A DNA stretch of 64,000 nucleotides, taken from the NCBI GenBank assembly GCA_966211335.1, contig CBIHNF010000001.1, positions 1,550,001-1,614,000 of the forward strand, in the 5' to 3' direction. Under the pieces are notes generated by a model. The model saw only the letters and a program-made list of their open reading frames with translations, made no database searches and had not been told where the DNA came from. Below, piece after piece: positions 30,495 through 39,383 of this stretch. Each line of letters opens with the position of its first letter. Within the stretch, counting starts at the first letter, position 1. Source of the DNA: JAPWJZ01 sp966211335. GTDB taxonomy: Bacteria; Pseudomonadota; Alphaproteobacteria; Micavibrionales; UBA2020. The translations under genes and the position numbers were made by a program.

Positions 30495-33200
30495 TTAAAC
30501 CGTCCCCTCGTCATCCCCCACATCCTTGATCACCGCAGCGGAGACGACTTCTTCGCCATCATCCACGCGGAAGAGGGTGACGCCCTGGCTTTGGCGGCCG
30601 ACGAAGCGGACGTCCTCGACCGGCATGCGGATGATCTGGCCGGAATTGGCGACCAGCATGACTTCATCTGTGTGCTGGACGTTGAAGGAGCCGACGATTT
30701 CGCCGTTCTTCTTGCCGAGCTTCATGTTCCAGATGCCCGAGCCACCGCGGTTGGTAGTGCGGTATTCGTAGGTGGAGGTGCGCTTGCCGAAGCCCTTGGT
30801 GGTGACGGCGAGCAGGAATTCTTCCATCTTCGCGAGTTCGTTGAAGCGCTCGTCGGTGAGGGAGACGTTGCCGGAGACTGTTTCCTCCTCATCCGCCTCG
30901 ACCTCGACGGAGGCGTCTTCGACCTGCCGTTCTGCGGCGGCGCGTTTCAGGTAGGCGAAGCGCTCGTCCGCCGTCGCATCGACGGTATGGATGATGGAGA
31001 CGGAGACGACTTCATCCCCCTCCATCAGCCTGATGCCGCGGATACCGGTGGAGGCGCGGGATTTGAAGACGCGCAGATCCGCGACCGAGAAGCGGATCGC
31101 CTTGCCCTTGCGGGTGGAGATGAGAATGTCATTCTTGTCGGTGCAGGTGCGCACGTCGATCAGCTTTTCGTCGCCCTCCAGCTTCATGGCGATAAGGCCG
31201 TTGGCGCGGACGTTCTGGAAGTCCTCAAGGCTGTTGCGGCGCACGGTGCCATGCGTCGTCGCGAAGATAACGTCGAGCGAAGCCCAGGTCGTTTCATCTT
31301 CCGGCAGCGGCATGACGACGGAAATCGTCTCGCCCTGTTCCAGCGGCAGCAGGTTGACGAAGGCTTTGCCCCGCGCCTGCGGCGTGCCGAGGGGGAGGCG
31401 GTAAACCTTCATCTTGTGGCAGATGCCCTTGGTGGTGAAGAACAGCACAGGCGTATGCGTATTAGCGATGAAGATGTCGGTGACGAAATCTTCTTCCTTC
31501 GTCTGCATGCCGGTGCGGCCCTTGCCGCCGCGCTTCTGCGCGCGGTAGGTGGAAAGGGGCACGCGCTTGACGTAGCCCGCGTGGCTCACCGTCACGACCA
31601 TGTCCTCTTTTTGAATCAGCGATTCAAGGTCGGTTTCATGCTCGATGGCGAGGAGTTCGGTGCGGCGGGGCGTTGCGTATTTCGTCTTGATCTCTTCCAT
31701 CTCGGCGCGGAGCACTTTGATGAGTTCAGCGCGGGAGCCGAGGATTTTCAGGCATTCCTCGATGTACTTGCAGACTTCCTTCAGCTCGTCTCCGATCTTG
31801 TCGCGCTCGAGGGCGGTCAGGCGGTGGAGGCGCAAGTCGAGGATGGCTTTCGCCTGCACTTCCGACATCTGGTAGGTATTGTCGTTGGCGATCGGGTATT
31901 CCGGATCGTCGATCAGGCGGATGAGCGCCGAGACTGATTCCGCCGGCCACTGGCGCGCTGTCAGTTTCTGGCGGGCATCGTTGGGGTCGGAAGCGGTGCG
32001 GATGATGCGGATGATTTCGTCGATATTGGCAACCGCCACGGCAAGGCCGGCCAAGATATGCGCGCGTTCGCGGGCTTTGCCGAGCTCGAAAATCGTCCGC
32101 TTGGTGATCACTTCCTCGCGGAATTCGATGAAGGCGGCGATGAATTCCTTCAGGTTCAGCGTCTGCGGGCGGCCGTAGTTGAGCGCCAGCATGTTCGCGC
32201 CGAAGGAGGTCTGCAGCGGTGTAAACTTGAACAATTGGTTCAGTACCACATCGGGGATCGCATCGCGCTTCAGCTCGATGACGACCCGCACGCCGTCGCG
32301 GTCGGATTCATCGCGGAGGTCTGAAATGCCTTCGATGATTTTTTCGCGCACGCATTCGGCAATACGCTCCAAGAGGCGGGACTTGTTCACCTGATAGGGC
32401 ACTTCATGGACGATAATGGCGGTTTTGTCTTTGCGCAGCTCTTCAATCGTCGTCTTGGCGCGCATCATGATGGAGCCGCGGCCGGTGTGGTGCATGGCAA
32501 GGCTGCCGTTGCGGCCGAGAACCTGGCCACCGGTCGGGAAGTCCGGCCCGGGGATGATTTCGACGAGCTCGTCAATCGTCACATCGGGATTGTCGATATA
32601 GGCAAAGCAGCCATCGATGACTTCGCCAAGGTTGTGCGGCGGAATGTTGGTCGCCATGCCGACCGCGATGCCGTTGGCACCGTTGACCAGCAGGTTGGGG
32701 AAGCGGGTGGGGAGCACGGTCGGCTCCAGCTGTGATTCATCGTAGTTGGGCTGGAAGTCGACGGTTTCCTTGTCGATATCCTCCAGCATCGTTTCGGCAA
32801 CTTTGTTCAATCGTGCTTCGGTGTAACGCATGGCGGCAGGCGGATCGCCGTCCATGGAGCCGAAGTTACCCTGGCCGTCGACGAGCATAAGGCGCATGGA
32901 GAAGTCCTGCGCCATCCGCACCATCGCGTCGTAAATCGCGCTGTCGCCGTGTGGGTGGTATTTACCCATGACGTCACCGACGATGCGGGCGGATTTTTTA
33001 TAAGGCTTCGAGCTGTCGTAGCCGCCTTCGCGCATCGCGTAGAGAATGCGGCGGTGGACGGGTTTCAACCCGTCGCGCACATCCGGCAGCGCCCGGCTAA
33101 CGATCACGCTCATCGCGTAATCGAGGTAGGATTTCTGCATCTCGTCTTCGATGGTGATGATCGAAATGTCTGACTTGGGGGCGGTGTTATCCGTGGTCAC
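30495..33200 (-). CDS. gyrA: DNA gyrase subunit A
   Basis: 901-residue topoisomerase II subunit that cuts and reseals DNA. The catalytic tyrosine is Y126 ('AAMRYTEARL'). The quinolone-resistance region 'GKYHPHGDSAIYDAMV' keeps Ser87 and Asp91, the fluoroquinolone-sensitive residues, and the GyrA box 'QKRGGKGRTG' is present in the C-terminal domain. The length is slightly above the E. coli protein. It lies upstream of coaD. Confidence 0.97.
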   Translation of the reverse strand: MTTDNTAPKSDISIITIEDEMQKSYLDYAMSVIVSRALPDVRDGLKPVHRRILYAMREGGYDSSKPYKKSARIVGDVMGKYHPHGDSAIYDAMVRMAQDFSMRLMLVDGQGNFGSMDGDPPAAMRYTEARLNKVAETMLEDIDKETVDFQPNYDESQLEPTVLPTRFPNLLVNGANGIAVGMATNIPPHNLGEVIDGCFAYIDNPDVTIDELVEIIPGPDFPTGGQVLGRNGSLAMHHTGRGSIMMRAKTTIEELRKDKTAIIVHEVPYQVNKSRLLERIAECVREKIIEGISDLRDESDRDGVRVVIELKRDAIPDVVLNQLFKFTPLQTSFGANMLALNYGRPQTLNLKEFIAAFIEFREEVITKRTIFELGKARERAHILAGLAVAVANIDEIIRIIRTASDPNDARQKLTARQWPAESVSALIRLIDDPEYPIANDNTYQMSEVQAKAILDLRLHRLTALERDKIGDELKEVCKYIEECLKILGSRAELIKVLRAEMEEIKTKYATPRRTELLAIEHETDLESLIQKEDMVVTVSHAGYVKRVPLSTYRAQKRGGKGRTGMQTKEEDFVTDIFIANTHTPVLFFTTKGICHKMKVYRLPLGTPQARGKAFVNLLPLEQGETISVVMPLPEDETTWASLDVIFATTHGTVRRNSLEDFQNVRANGLIAMKLEGDEKLIDVRTCTDKNDILISTRKGKAIRFSVADLRVFKSRASTGIRGIRLMEGDEVVSVSIIHTVDATADERFAYLKRAAAERQVEDASVEVEADEEETVSGNVSLTDERFNELAKMEEFLLAVTTKGFGKRTSTYEYRTTNRGGSGIWNMKLGKKNGEIVGSFNVQHTDEVMLVANSGQIIRMPVEDVRFVGRQSQGVTLFRVDDGEEVVSAAVIKDVGDDEGTV

Positions 33201-33356
33201 GGGGGCAGCCTTTCGGAGCTTTGGTTTCGTCTATAAATGGGTCGCTATTTTTAGCATTTTTAAGCAGCTGGACAAAGACATAAATAAGGCTTTTTCCTTG
33301 CCATAAATATTCAAGAAGCGCTTGTTTTTCTTTGAAAAATATCCGACACTTTTTAC

Positions 33357-33737
33357 ATGAAAAACATCATCCCCGCTCTGGCGCTGGCCGCCTTCCTTTT
33401 TGTTCCTTTTTCCGGTGCTGTTGCCGATGATTCTGCCGATTGTACGCAAGGCAAATCGGTGCTGGAGGGGTTCCTCAATCAGGTGCCGAACGTCTGCAAG
33501 GCAGATGCGGATTGCGACGGTTTCTATTACCGTGTGGACAGCTGCGCCGCCCCGGTAATGCTGCCGGCCGCGCATGCGTCGAAAGAATTCATCGCCGCGC
33601 TTGAAGTGCGCCAGAATCTGGTGCGCAAGCTCTGCTACCCCGAAGGCAACGCCGCCAGCGATAAGCCCCCTTGCTCGCCTGTGCCCTTCAAAGCCGCCTG
33701 CGAAGCTGGCAAATGCGTCAATAAAGCCGCGCAGTAA
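33357..33737 (+). CDS. Secreted cysteine-rich hypothetical protein
   Basis: 126-residue protein with a signal peptide (cleaved near 'SGAVADD') and a mature region with eight cysteines, including 'NVCKADADCDGFYY' and 'AACEAGKCVN'. The Cys spacing suggests disulfide bonds in the periplasm. No family recognised. It is divergent from gyrA and overlaps none of its neighbours. Confidence 0.65.
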   Translation: MKNIIPALALAAFLFVPFSGAVADDSADCTQGKSVLEGFLNQVPNVCKADADCDGFYYRVDSCAAPVMLPAAHASKEFIAALEVRQNLVRKLCYPEGNAASDKPPCSPVPFKAACEAGKCVNKAAQ

Positions 33738-33740
33738 GTT

Positions 33741-35069
33741 TTAGGTCAGCGTATACATCAGCCCCAGCACGGCCGTGATGCCGAGCGTCCATGCCATGCC
33801 GAGTTTGAGGCGGAAGAGGCAATAGCCGGATATCAGCGACAGGAATAGCGCCGGAAAGCTGATGGTGTTCCAGACCGGCACATGGGTCGAGATAAGCCCG
33901 CGATGCAGCCAGTTGACCCGTCCGAAGACGACATGCAAAGCAAACCACAGCGCGAGGTTGGCGATAACGCCTGTTACCGCGGCGGTAATGGCGGCCAGCG
34001 CGTTCTTCAGTTTTAAATTGTCCTGCGCCCGCTCCACATAGGGGCCGCCAAGGAAGATCCACAGGAAGCAGGGCACGAAGGTGACCCAGAGCGTCAGCGC
34101 TGCACCCAGCGTGCCTGCGACAAGGGCCGGCAGCCCGGTTTCGGCGCGGAAAGCGGCGAGGAAGCCGACATATTCATTGACCAAAATCAGCGGCCCCGGC
34201 GTCGTTTCCGCAAGGCCGAGGCCGTTCATCATGTCGGCGGCATCGAGCCAGTAATAGTGCTGCACAGCCTGCTGTGCGACGTAGGACAGCACCGAATAAG
34301 CACCGCCGAAGGTCACCACCGCCATCTGGCTGAAGAAAAGACCGAGCTGGGTGAAAACACTTTTATCTCCTAGCAGACAGAAACAGGCCAGCACCGGCAG
34401 CAGCCAGAGGCCGAGGCCGATCAGCAGCGTGCCCGTCGCGTGGCGGATGCAGGGCGCGGTATGCTCCATGTTCCCCGCCGCGAACATGCGGTCGATGATG
34501 CTGTCAGCGGCTGTCGTGACGCTATCGTTTTTTGCGGCGAGATATTTTTCCGGCAGAAAATATCCGGCAAGCCCCGCCGCAAGGACGATAAGCGGGAAGG
34601 GGACATTGAAGAGGAATATGGCGATGAACGACAGCGCGGCGAGCAGGCGTAAAATATTATTTTTCAGCGCGCGCTTTCCGATGCGCAGGCCCGCTTCAAT
34701 CACAATCACCAGCACCGCACATTTAAGCCCGAAGAAAATTCCCGCCATCAGCGGCACGGCATGATAAAGCGCATAGGCGATGCTTAAGGCCAGCATCATA
34801 AGACAGCCCGGAAGAATGAACAGCAGCCCCGCCATAATGCCGCCCCAAGTGCCGAGCAGCAGCCAGCCGATATAAACCGCTAGCTGCGTCGCCTCCGGAC
34901 CCGGCAGCAGCATGCAGTAGTTGAGGGCGTGCATGAAGCGCGTCTCGGAGATCCAGTTTTTCTCCTCCACCAGCGTCTTGTGCATGAGCGCAATCTGCCC
35001 CGCCGGCCCGCCAAAGCTGAGCAGGCCGATTTTGGCGAAGGTCTTGAAGGCTTCGGTGCGGGTAATCAT
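33741..35069 (-). CDS. chrA: ChrA-type chromate transporter
   Basis: 442-residue inner-membrane protein with two homologous six-helix halves. The half signatures are 'GLLSFGGPAGQIALMHKTL' and 'QMAVVTFGGAYSVLSYVAQ', and 'MLLPGPEATQLAVYIGW' and 'LAETTPGPLILVNEYVG' are the matching conserved loops. ChrA exports chromate. No regulator or chromate-reductase gene lies beside it, so the link to chromate resistance rests on family alone. Confidence 0.88.
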   Translation of the reverse strand: MITRTEAFKTFAKIGLLSFGGPAGQIALMHKTLVEEKNWISETRFMHALNYCMLLPGPEATQLAVYIGWLLLGTWGGIMAGLLFILPGCLMMLALSIAYALYHAVPLMAGIFFGLKCAVLVIVIEAGLRIGKRALKNNILRLLAALSFIAIFLFNVPFPLIVLAAGLAGYFLPEKYLAAKNDSVTTAADSIIDRMFAAGNMEHTAPCIRHATGTLLIGLGLWLLPVLACFCLLGDKSVFTQLGLFFSQMAVVTFGGAYSVLSYVAQQAVQHYYWLDAADMMNGLGLAETTPGPLILVNEYVGFLAAFRAETGLPALVAGTLGAALTLWVTFVPCFLWIFLGGPYVERAQDNLKLKNALAAITAAVTGVIANLALWFALHVVFGRVNWLHRGLISTHVPVWNTISFPALFLSLISGYCLFRLKLGMAWTLGITAVLGLMYTLT

Positions 35070-35100
35070 GGGAGCGTTTGTAGCACGGATTTAAAAAACT

Positions 35101-35196
35101 GCCGTCATCCCCGCGAAAGCGGGGATCTAGGGCCATTTGAAAAGCGGTTGCCTGCGTGTGACGCCCTAGATTTCCGCTTTCGCGGGAATGACGGGC
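35101..35196. repeat. Palindromic element, family B, copy 2
   Basis: The arms 35101-35132 and 35164-35196 are inverted copies (CCCGCGAAAGCGGGGATCTAGGG-type) with a 31-base centre. It lies in the 318-base intergenic region between chrA and hppA and matches the element at 9841-9930. Confidence 0.82.
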
Positions 35197-35387
35197 AGGG
35201 GATGCGTCTCAGATTCTGAAAAATCTATATCCCATAACCGTGGCAGCCCTGCATCACGCATACATATTATTTTGCTGATATGGCAATAAGGCCTTGCTAT
35301 GGCACGGAGAATTCGGCACATTCCCCGCAATCTTAATATAAGGCCATGGGCGGATTCCCAGGGTCACTCGCAACAAAGGAAATAGAA

Positions 35388-37511
35388 ATGCCCTTAGATC
35401 TCCAGACGATCGTTCTCGCCTGCGGCGTACTATCGCTCGTATATGGCGTGTTCACGACCTATCAGGTGGTATCCAGCAGCGCCGGCAACGCCCGCATGCA
35501 GGAAATTGCTGCCGCCATTCAGGAAGGCGCCAAAGCCTACCTGAACCGCCAGTACCTCACCATCGGCCTCGTCGGTATCGTCGTCGCGGCGATCCTCACC
35601 TACGCACTCGGCGTTGAACCCGGCATCGGCTTCGTCCTCGGCGCCGTGCTCTCGGGCATCGCCGGCTACGTCGGCATGAACGTGTCCGTCCGCGCCAACG
35701 TGCGCACGGCAGATGCAGCGCAGAAGGGCCTCCAGCCCGCGCTGACCGTCGCCTTCCGCGCGGGTGCCATCACCGGCCTCCTCGTCGTCGGCCTCGGCCT
35801 TCTCGGCGTTGCGGGTTATTACTTCTACCTGCTGCATGTGCACACCAACGCCGACGGCGTGACGGACTGGACGCCTGTCCTCTCCGCGCTGGTGGCGCAA
35901 GGCTTCGGCGCATCGCTGATTTCCATCTTCGCCCGTCTCGGCGGCGGCATCTTCACCAAGGGCGCTGACGTCGGCGCCGACCTTTGCGGTAAAGTTGAAT
36001 CCAACCTGCCGGAAGACGATCCGCGCAACCCCGCCGTCATCGCGGACAACGTTGGCGACAACGTCGGCGACTGCGCCGGCATGGCCGCTGACCTGTTCGA
36101 GACCTACGCTGTGACCCTCGTCGCGACGATGCTGATCGCTTCCAGCCTCTTCAAAGCGGAGTTCATCAAGCCGATGGTCGAGCTGCCGCTGCTGCTCTGC
36201 GGCCTTTGCATCGTCTCTTCCATCATCGGCACCTTCTTCGTCCGCCTCGGCAAGAGCCAGAACATCATGGGCGCCCTTTATAAAGGCCTCATCGTGACCG
36301 GCGTGCTTTCCATCGCGCTCGTCTGGTGGGCGATCGACAAGCAAGTCGGCATGGACGGTTCCGTTGACCTCGTCGTCGGCGGCCCCATCACCGGCATGAA
36401 GCTGTTTTACTGCGCCATGACCGGTCTCGTCGTGACGGCAGCTCTCGTCGTCATCACCGAGTACTACACCTCGACCGCGTTCCGCCCCGTCCGCTCGATC
36501 GCGAAAGCGTCCGAAACCGGCCACGGCACGAACGTGATCCAGGGCCTCGCTGTCTCGCTTGAATCGACCGCGCTGCCCGTCATCGTCATCGCTGTCGGCA
36601 TCTACGTCGCCTTCTGGGCGGCTGGCCTCTACGGTATCGCGCTTGCGGCAACCACCATGCTGGCGCTCGCCGGCATGATCGTCGCGCTCGATGCGTACGG
36701 CCCGGTCACCGACAACGCCGGCGGTATCGCCGAAATGTCGAAACTGCCGAAAGAAGTCCGCGTCGTCACCGATGCCCTCGACGCTGTCGGCAACACGACG
36801 AAAGCAGTCACGAAAGGCTACGCGATCGGCTCCGCCGGTCTCGCAGCGCTCGTGCTGTTCGCGGCGTTCACGCAGGAACTGGCCCGCTACTTCCCGGACC
36901 TCACCATCACTTTCCCGCTCAATGACCCGCTGATCATCATCGGCCTGTTCATCGGCGGCATGCTGCCCTACCTCTTCGGCGCGATGTCGATGATGGCGGT
37001 CGGCCGTGCTGCGGGCTCGATCGTGATCGAAGTCCGCCGCCAGCTGCGCGAAATGCCGGGCATCCTGCAAGGCACCCAGAAGCCGGAATACGGCCGCGCG
37101 GTGGACATGCTGACGAAAGCGGCCATCAAGGAAATGGTTGTTCCGTCGCTGCTCCCGGTGCTGTCTCCCATCATCCTGTTCACGGTGATCTACTACGTCG
37201 CAGGGCATAACGTGACGGCGGCCTTCCAGGCTGTCGGCGCCATGCTCGTCGGCACGATCGTGACCGGTATCTTCGTCGCCATCTCGATGACCTCGGGCGG
37301 CGGCGCATGGGATAACGCCAAAAAATACATCGAGGAAGGCCACTTCGGCGGCAAGGGCTCTGAAGCCCACAAAGCCGCCGTCACCGGCGACACCGTCGGC
37401 GATCCGTACAAGGACACCGCCGGCCCCGCCGTCAACCCGCTCATCAAGATCACCAACATCGTGGCGATCCTGCTGGTGGCCGTGGTGGCAAAACTCCTCG
37501 CCGGCGGCTAA
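35388..37511 (+). CDS. hppA: Membrane-bound proton-translocating pyrophosphatase
   Basis: 707-residue membrane enzyme that splits pyrophosphate and pumps protons, with about 16 helices and the loop motifs 'GGGIFTKGADVGADLCGKVE' and 'DNVGDNVGDCAGMAADLFE'. K472 in 'GNTTKAVTKGYAIGSA' marks the K+-independent type; the K+-dependent type has Ala there. The start is placed at ATG 35388 with AAAGGAA upstream; a longer frame from 35346 lacks this. A terminator follows. Confidence 0.95.
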   Translation: MPLDLQTIVLACGVLSLVYGVFTTYQVVSSSAGNARMQEIAAAIQEGAKAYLNRQYLTIGLVGIVVAAILTYALGVEPGIGFVLGAVLSGIAGYVGMNVSVRANVRTADAAQKGLQPALTVAFRAGAITGLLVVGLGLLGVAGYYFYLLHVHTNADGVTDWTPVLSALVAQGFGASLISIFARLGGGIFTKGADVGADLCGKVESNLPEDDPRNPAVIADNVGDNVGDCAGMAADLFETYAVTLVATMLIASSLFKAEFIKPMVELPLLLCGLCIVSSIIGTFFVRLGKSQNIMGALYKGLIVTGVLSIALVWWAIDKQVGMDGSVDLVVGGPITGMKLFYCAMTGLVVTAALVVITEYYTSTAFRPVRSIAKASETGHGTNVIQGLAVSLESTALPVIVIAVGIYVAFWAAGLYGIALAATTMLALAGMIVALDAYGPVTDNAGGIAEMSKLPKEVRVVTDALDAVGNTTKAVTKGYAIGSAGLAALVLFAAFTQELARYFPDLTITFPLNDPLIIIGLFIGGMLPYLFGAMSMMAVGRAAGSIVIEVRRQLREMPGILQGTQKPEYGRAVDMLTKAAIKEMVVPSLLPVLSPIILFTVIYYVAGHNVTAAFQAVGAMLVGTIVTGIFVAISMTSGGGAWDNAKKYIEEGHFGGKGSEAHKAAVTGDTVGDPYKDTAGPAVNPLIKITNIVAILLVAVVAKLLAGG

Positions 37512-37535
37512 TAGCTTCCAGCGATAACCAATGAC

Positions 37536-37566
37536 AAAACCCCGGAAGGCAACTTCCGGGGTTTTT
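37536..37566 (+). terminator. Intrinsic terminator of hppA
   Basis: AAAACCCCGGAAG (37536-37548) pairs perfectly with CTTCCGGGGTTTT (37553-37565). Confidence 0.88.
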
Positions 37567-37669
37567 CATTATGGTGCTAACAAATTGATTAATATGAATT
37601 TCCTGCCGCAGTTGCCTTCTTTCGGCAAATCGTCTACCTTGCGGGTCATTATGTTTAAGGAGAAGTCAC

Positions 37670-38287
37670 TTGGCTACCCGCAAGACGTTCATGGAATACG
37701 AAGAACTCGACCTCAACGCCAGCTACACGCTCGAGGTTGAAGTGCCGTCCCGCAACCCGAAGGAAATCGATTTTTCCAAACTGAAATGGGCGGAGCCGCC
37801 GACCTTCCTCGGTTTCCCGACCTCTTTCCGCTTCTTCGATGCCGACACCATGAATGACGCGAGCGGGCGCGAGATCCTCGGCCTCAAGCGCAATTATTCC
37901 AAGCCCTACCTCGTCGCCGAAGCGGTGATGAGCTTCGCCGACTACAAAAAGCGCGAACTGCCGAAACTGGCGGAAATGAAGAAGTCCAAAGTCTCGCGCC
38001 TGTCCGCCGCCTTCAACGAACTCGGCAACCTCAATTTCCGCAAGGCCTTCCAGGCCGCCTTCGCGCCGAAGAAGCCGGTCATGAGCTGGTACATCCAGAA
38101 CGTCGAGGACATCATCGCCAAGGGCGACAAGCTCGGCACCACTTTCGTGGCCCTCTGGGACAATGAAGCCGCCACGACGCCGACCCTGCTGAAGCCGGAC
38201 GTCACCGTGCTCGACAAAAAACTCAACCAGATTTACCCCGCCACCAAGCCCGCGCCTGCAGCGCAGTTCAGCTTCAGCGCGCCGTGA
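37670..38287 (+). CDS. Hypothetical protein coupled to ankyrin paralogue 3
   Basis: 205-residue soluble protein starting at TTG 37670, favoured over the ATG at 37691 because AAGGAG lies at 37658. It has 'EIDFSKLKWAEPPTFLGFP' and 'RNYSKPYLVAEAVMSFADY' and a basic middle; family unknown. It ends in TGA overlapping the GTG of the ankyrin gene (GTGA), again a stop-start coupling as at the other two ankyrin genes. Confidence 0.7.
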   Translation: MATRKTFMEYEELDLNASYTLEVEVPSRNPKEIDFSKLKWAEPPTFLGFPTSFRFFDADTMNDASGREILGLKRNYSKPYLVAEAVMSFADYKKRELPKLAEMKKSKVSRLSAAFNELGNLNFRKAFQAAFAPKKPVMSWYIQNVEDIIAKGDKLGTTFVALWDNEAATTPTLLKPDVTVLDKKLNQIYPATKPAPAAQFSFSAP

Positions 38288-38778
38288 CGGAAGACAAAGT
38301 CTTCTTTGAAATCGTCATGCGCGGCGCCGAAGGCCAGCTGGCCTTTATGCTCGACCGCACCCCGGACCTGCTGGAGCGGCGTGACCATACCGGCGCAACG
38401 CCGCTGATCCTCGCGGCGCGGGAGGGCAACCAGTATCATGTCGATATTCTCCTGAAACGGCACGCGGATTTCGAGGCCGTGGATAACGCTGGCTTCACCG
38501 CACTCATGCACGCCTGCCTTTACGGGCAGGGCACTGTCGCCTGGCAGCTGACCACCGCCGGTGCCTATGCCGGCCGCGTCAATAAAAGCGGGATGTCGGC
38601 CGCCTCCTGCGCACATGCTTCCGATTTCACCTCGCTCGCCGATGAAATGCGCGCGGTGGCCGCCAATGAAGCGCCCGTCGCCAAAGCCTTCTGGGCGCGG
38701 GAAGCGCAGCAGCTGAACAGCGGCACGGCAAAAGCCCTGACCGTCCGCAAAAAGCCGGTCAGCTTCGGGCGGCGATAA
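38284..38778 (+). CDS. Ankyrin repeat protein (paralogue 3)
   Basis: 164-residue protein starting at GTG 38284. Three ankyrin repeats ('TPLILAAREGNQYHVDILL', 'TALMHACLYGQGTVAWQLT') are followed by a helical tail ending basic ('LTVRKKPVSFGRR'), as in the ankyrin proteins at 5775 and 15029. It is translationally coupled to the gene at 37670. No signal peptide. Confidence 0.85.
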   Translation: MTEDKVFFEIVMRGAEGQLAFMLDRTPDLLERRDHTGATPLILAAREGNQYHVDILLKRHADFEAVDNAGFTALMHACLYGQGTVAWQLTTAGAYAGRVNKSGMSAASCAHASDFTSLADEMRAVAANEAPVAKAFWAREAQQLNSGTAKALTVRKKPVSFGRR

Positions 38779-38790
38779 ATTGCTTCAGAT

Positions 38791-39246
38791 TTAGCCGCCC
38801 TTGGCCTTGTCGGACTTGTTGAACTTGCCAAGGTTGCCGATGAACTGCTGCACGGCGGTGAATTCCTTGCCGGCGGTCGGCGTCTTGCGCGTCACGACAT
38901 CGACGTTCTGCGCCAGTTTCGGGTCGACCTTTTCGACCGCTTTCACGACGTCGCCGTCACCGAAGGTGACTTTGATGATTTGGCGCTTGTCGACTTCCGG
39001 CGCGAAGATGCCTTTCTGGCTGTCCTTCTCGCCGACGTAGTACCAGGTATTGGGATCAAAGGGCGCAACGTTGGTGGGCGGGCCCCAGGCGTTTTCAACG
39101 TCGCCCTTGGTCGAGACGGCGGGTGTCACGGCATCCATTTTATGTTCCGACACCATGTTGCCATGAACCATAACCGTGGGCGAGCAGGCGGCGGTAACAC
39201 CGATCAGCAGGGTCGCGGCAAGGGCAGGGAGGAGGCGCTGGAACAT
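38791..39246 (-). CDS. bamE: BamE (SmpA/OmlA) outer-membrane lipoprotein
   Basis: 151-residue lipoprotein of the BAM complex that inserts outer-membrane proteins. The lipobox is 'LIGVTAAC' with the lipidated Cys, and the conserved BamE region is 'STKGDVENAWGPPTN' and 'WYYVGEKDS'. An ATG at 39258 would add four residues. It is divergent from the yceD-rpmF-plsX-fabH operon, the order usual in alphaproteobacteria. Confidence 0.9.
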   Translation of the reverse strand: MFQRLLPALAATLLIGVTAACSPTVMVHGNMVSEHKMDAVTPAVSTKGDVENAWGPPTNVAPFDPNTWYYVGEKDSQKGIFAPEVDKRQIIKVTFGDGDVVKAVEKVDPKLAQNVDVVTRKTPTAGKEFTAVQQFIGNLGKFNKSDKAKGG

Positions 39247-39324
39247 CTTGAAAACCATCTTGAAAATGCAGAGGATTTTTTATACGGCGTCCGGCCCCAA
39301 AAGACAAGATGAATAAGGAAACCC

Positions 39325-39352
39325 TTGTTTTCACGGCATTTTGGTGTATATA
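39325..39352 (+). promoter_or_regulatory. Putative promoter of the DUF177-rpmF operon
   Basis: TTGTTT (39325-39330) and TATATA (39347-39352) are 16 bases apart, 31 bases upstream of the DUF177 ATG at 39384. Confidence 0.5.
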
Positions 39353-39383
39353 CCTCGACTGAATAATAGGTAAGGCTTGAAAC

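Noticed and set aside
30294..31937. Long frame over gyrA
   Set aside because: Opposite gyrA, which is clear at full length; no domain seen.
35430..37370. Antisense frame (646 codons) over hppA
   Set aside because: Opposite a complete pyrophosphatase; composition is Asp/Glu/His/Arg-rich without any domain.
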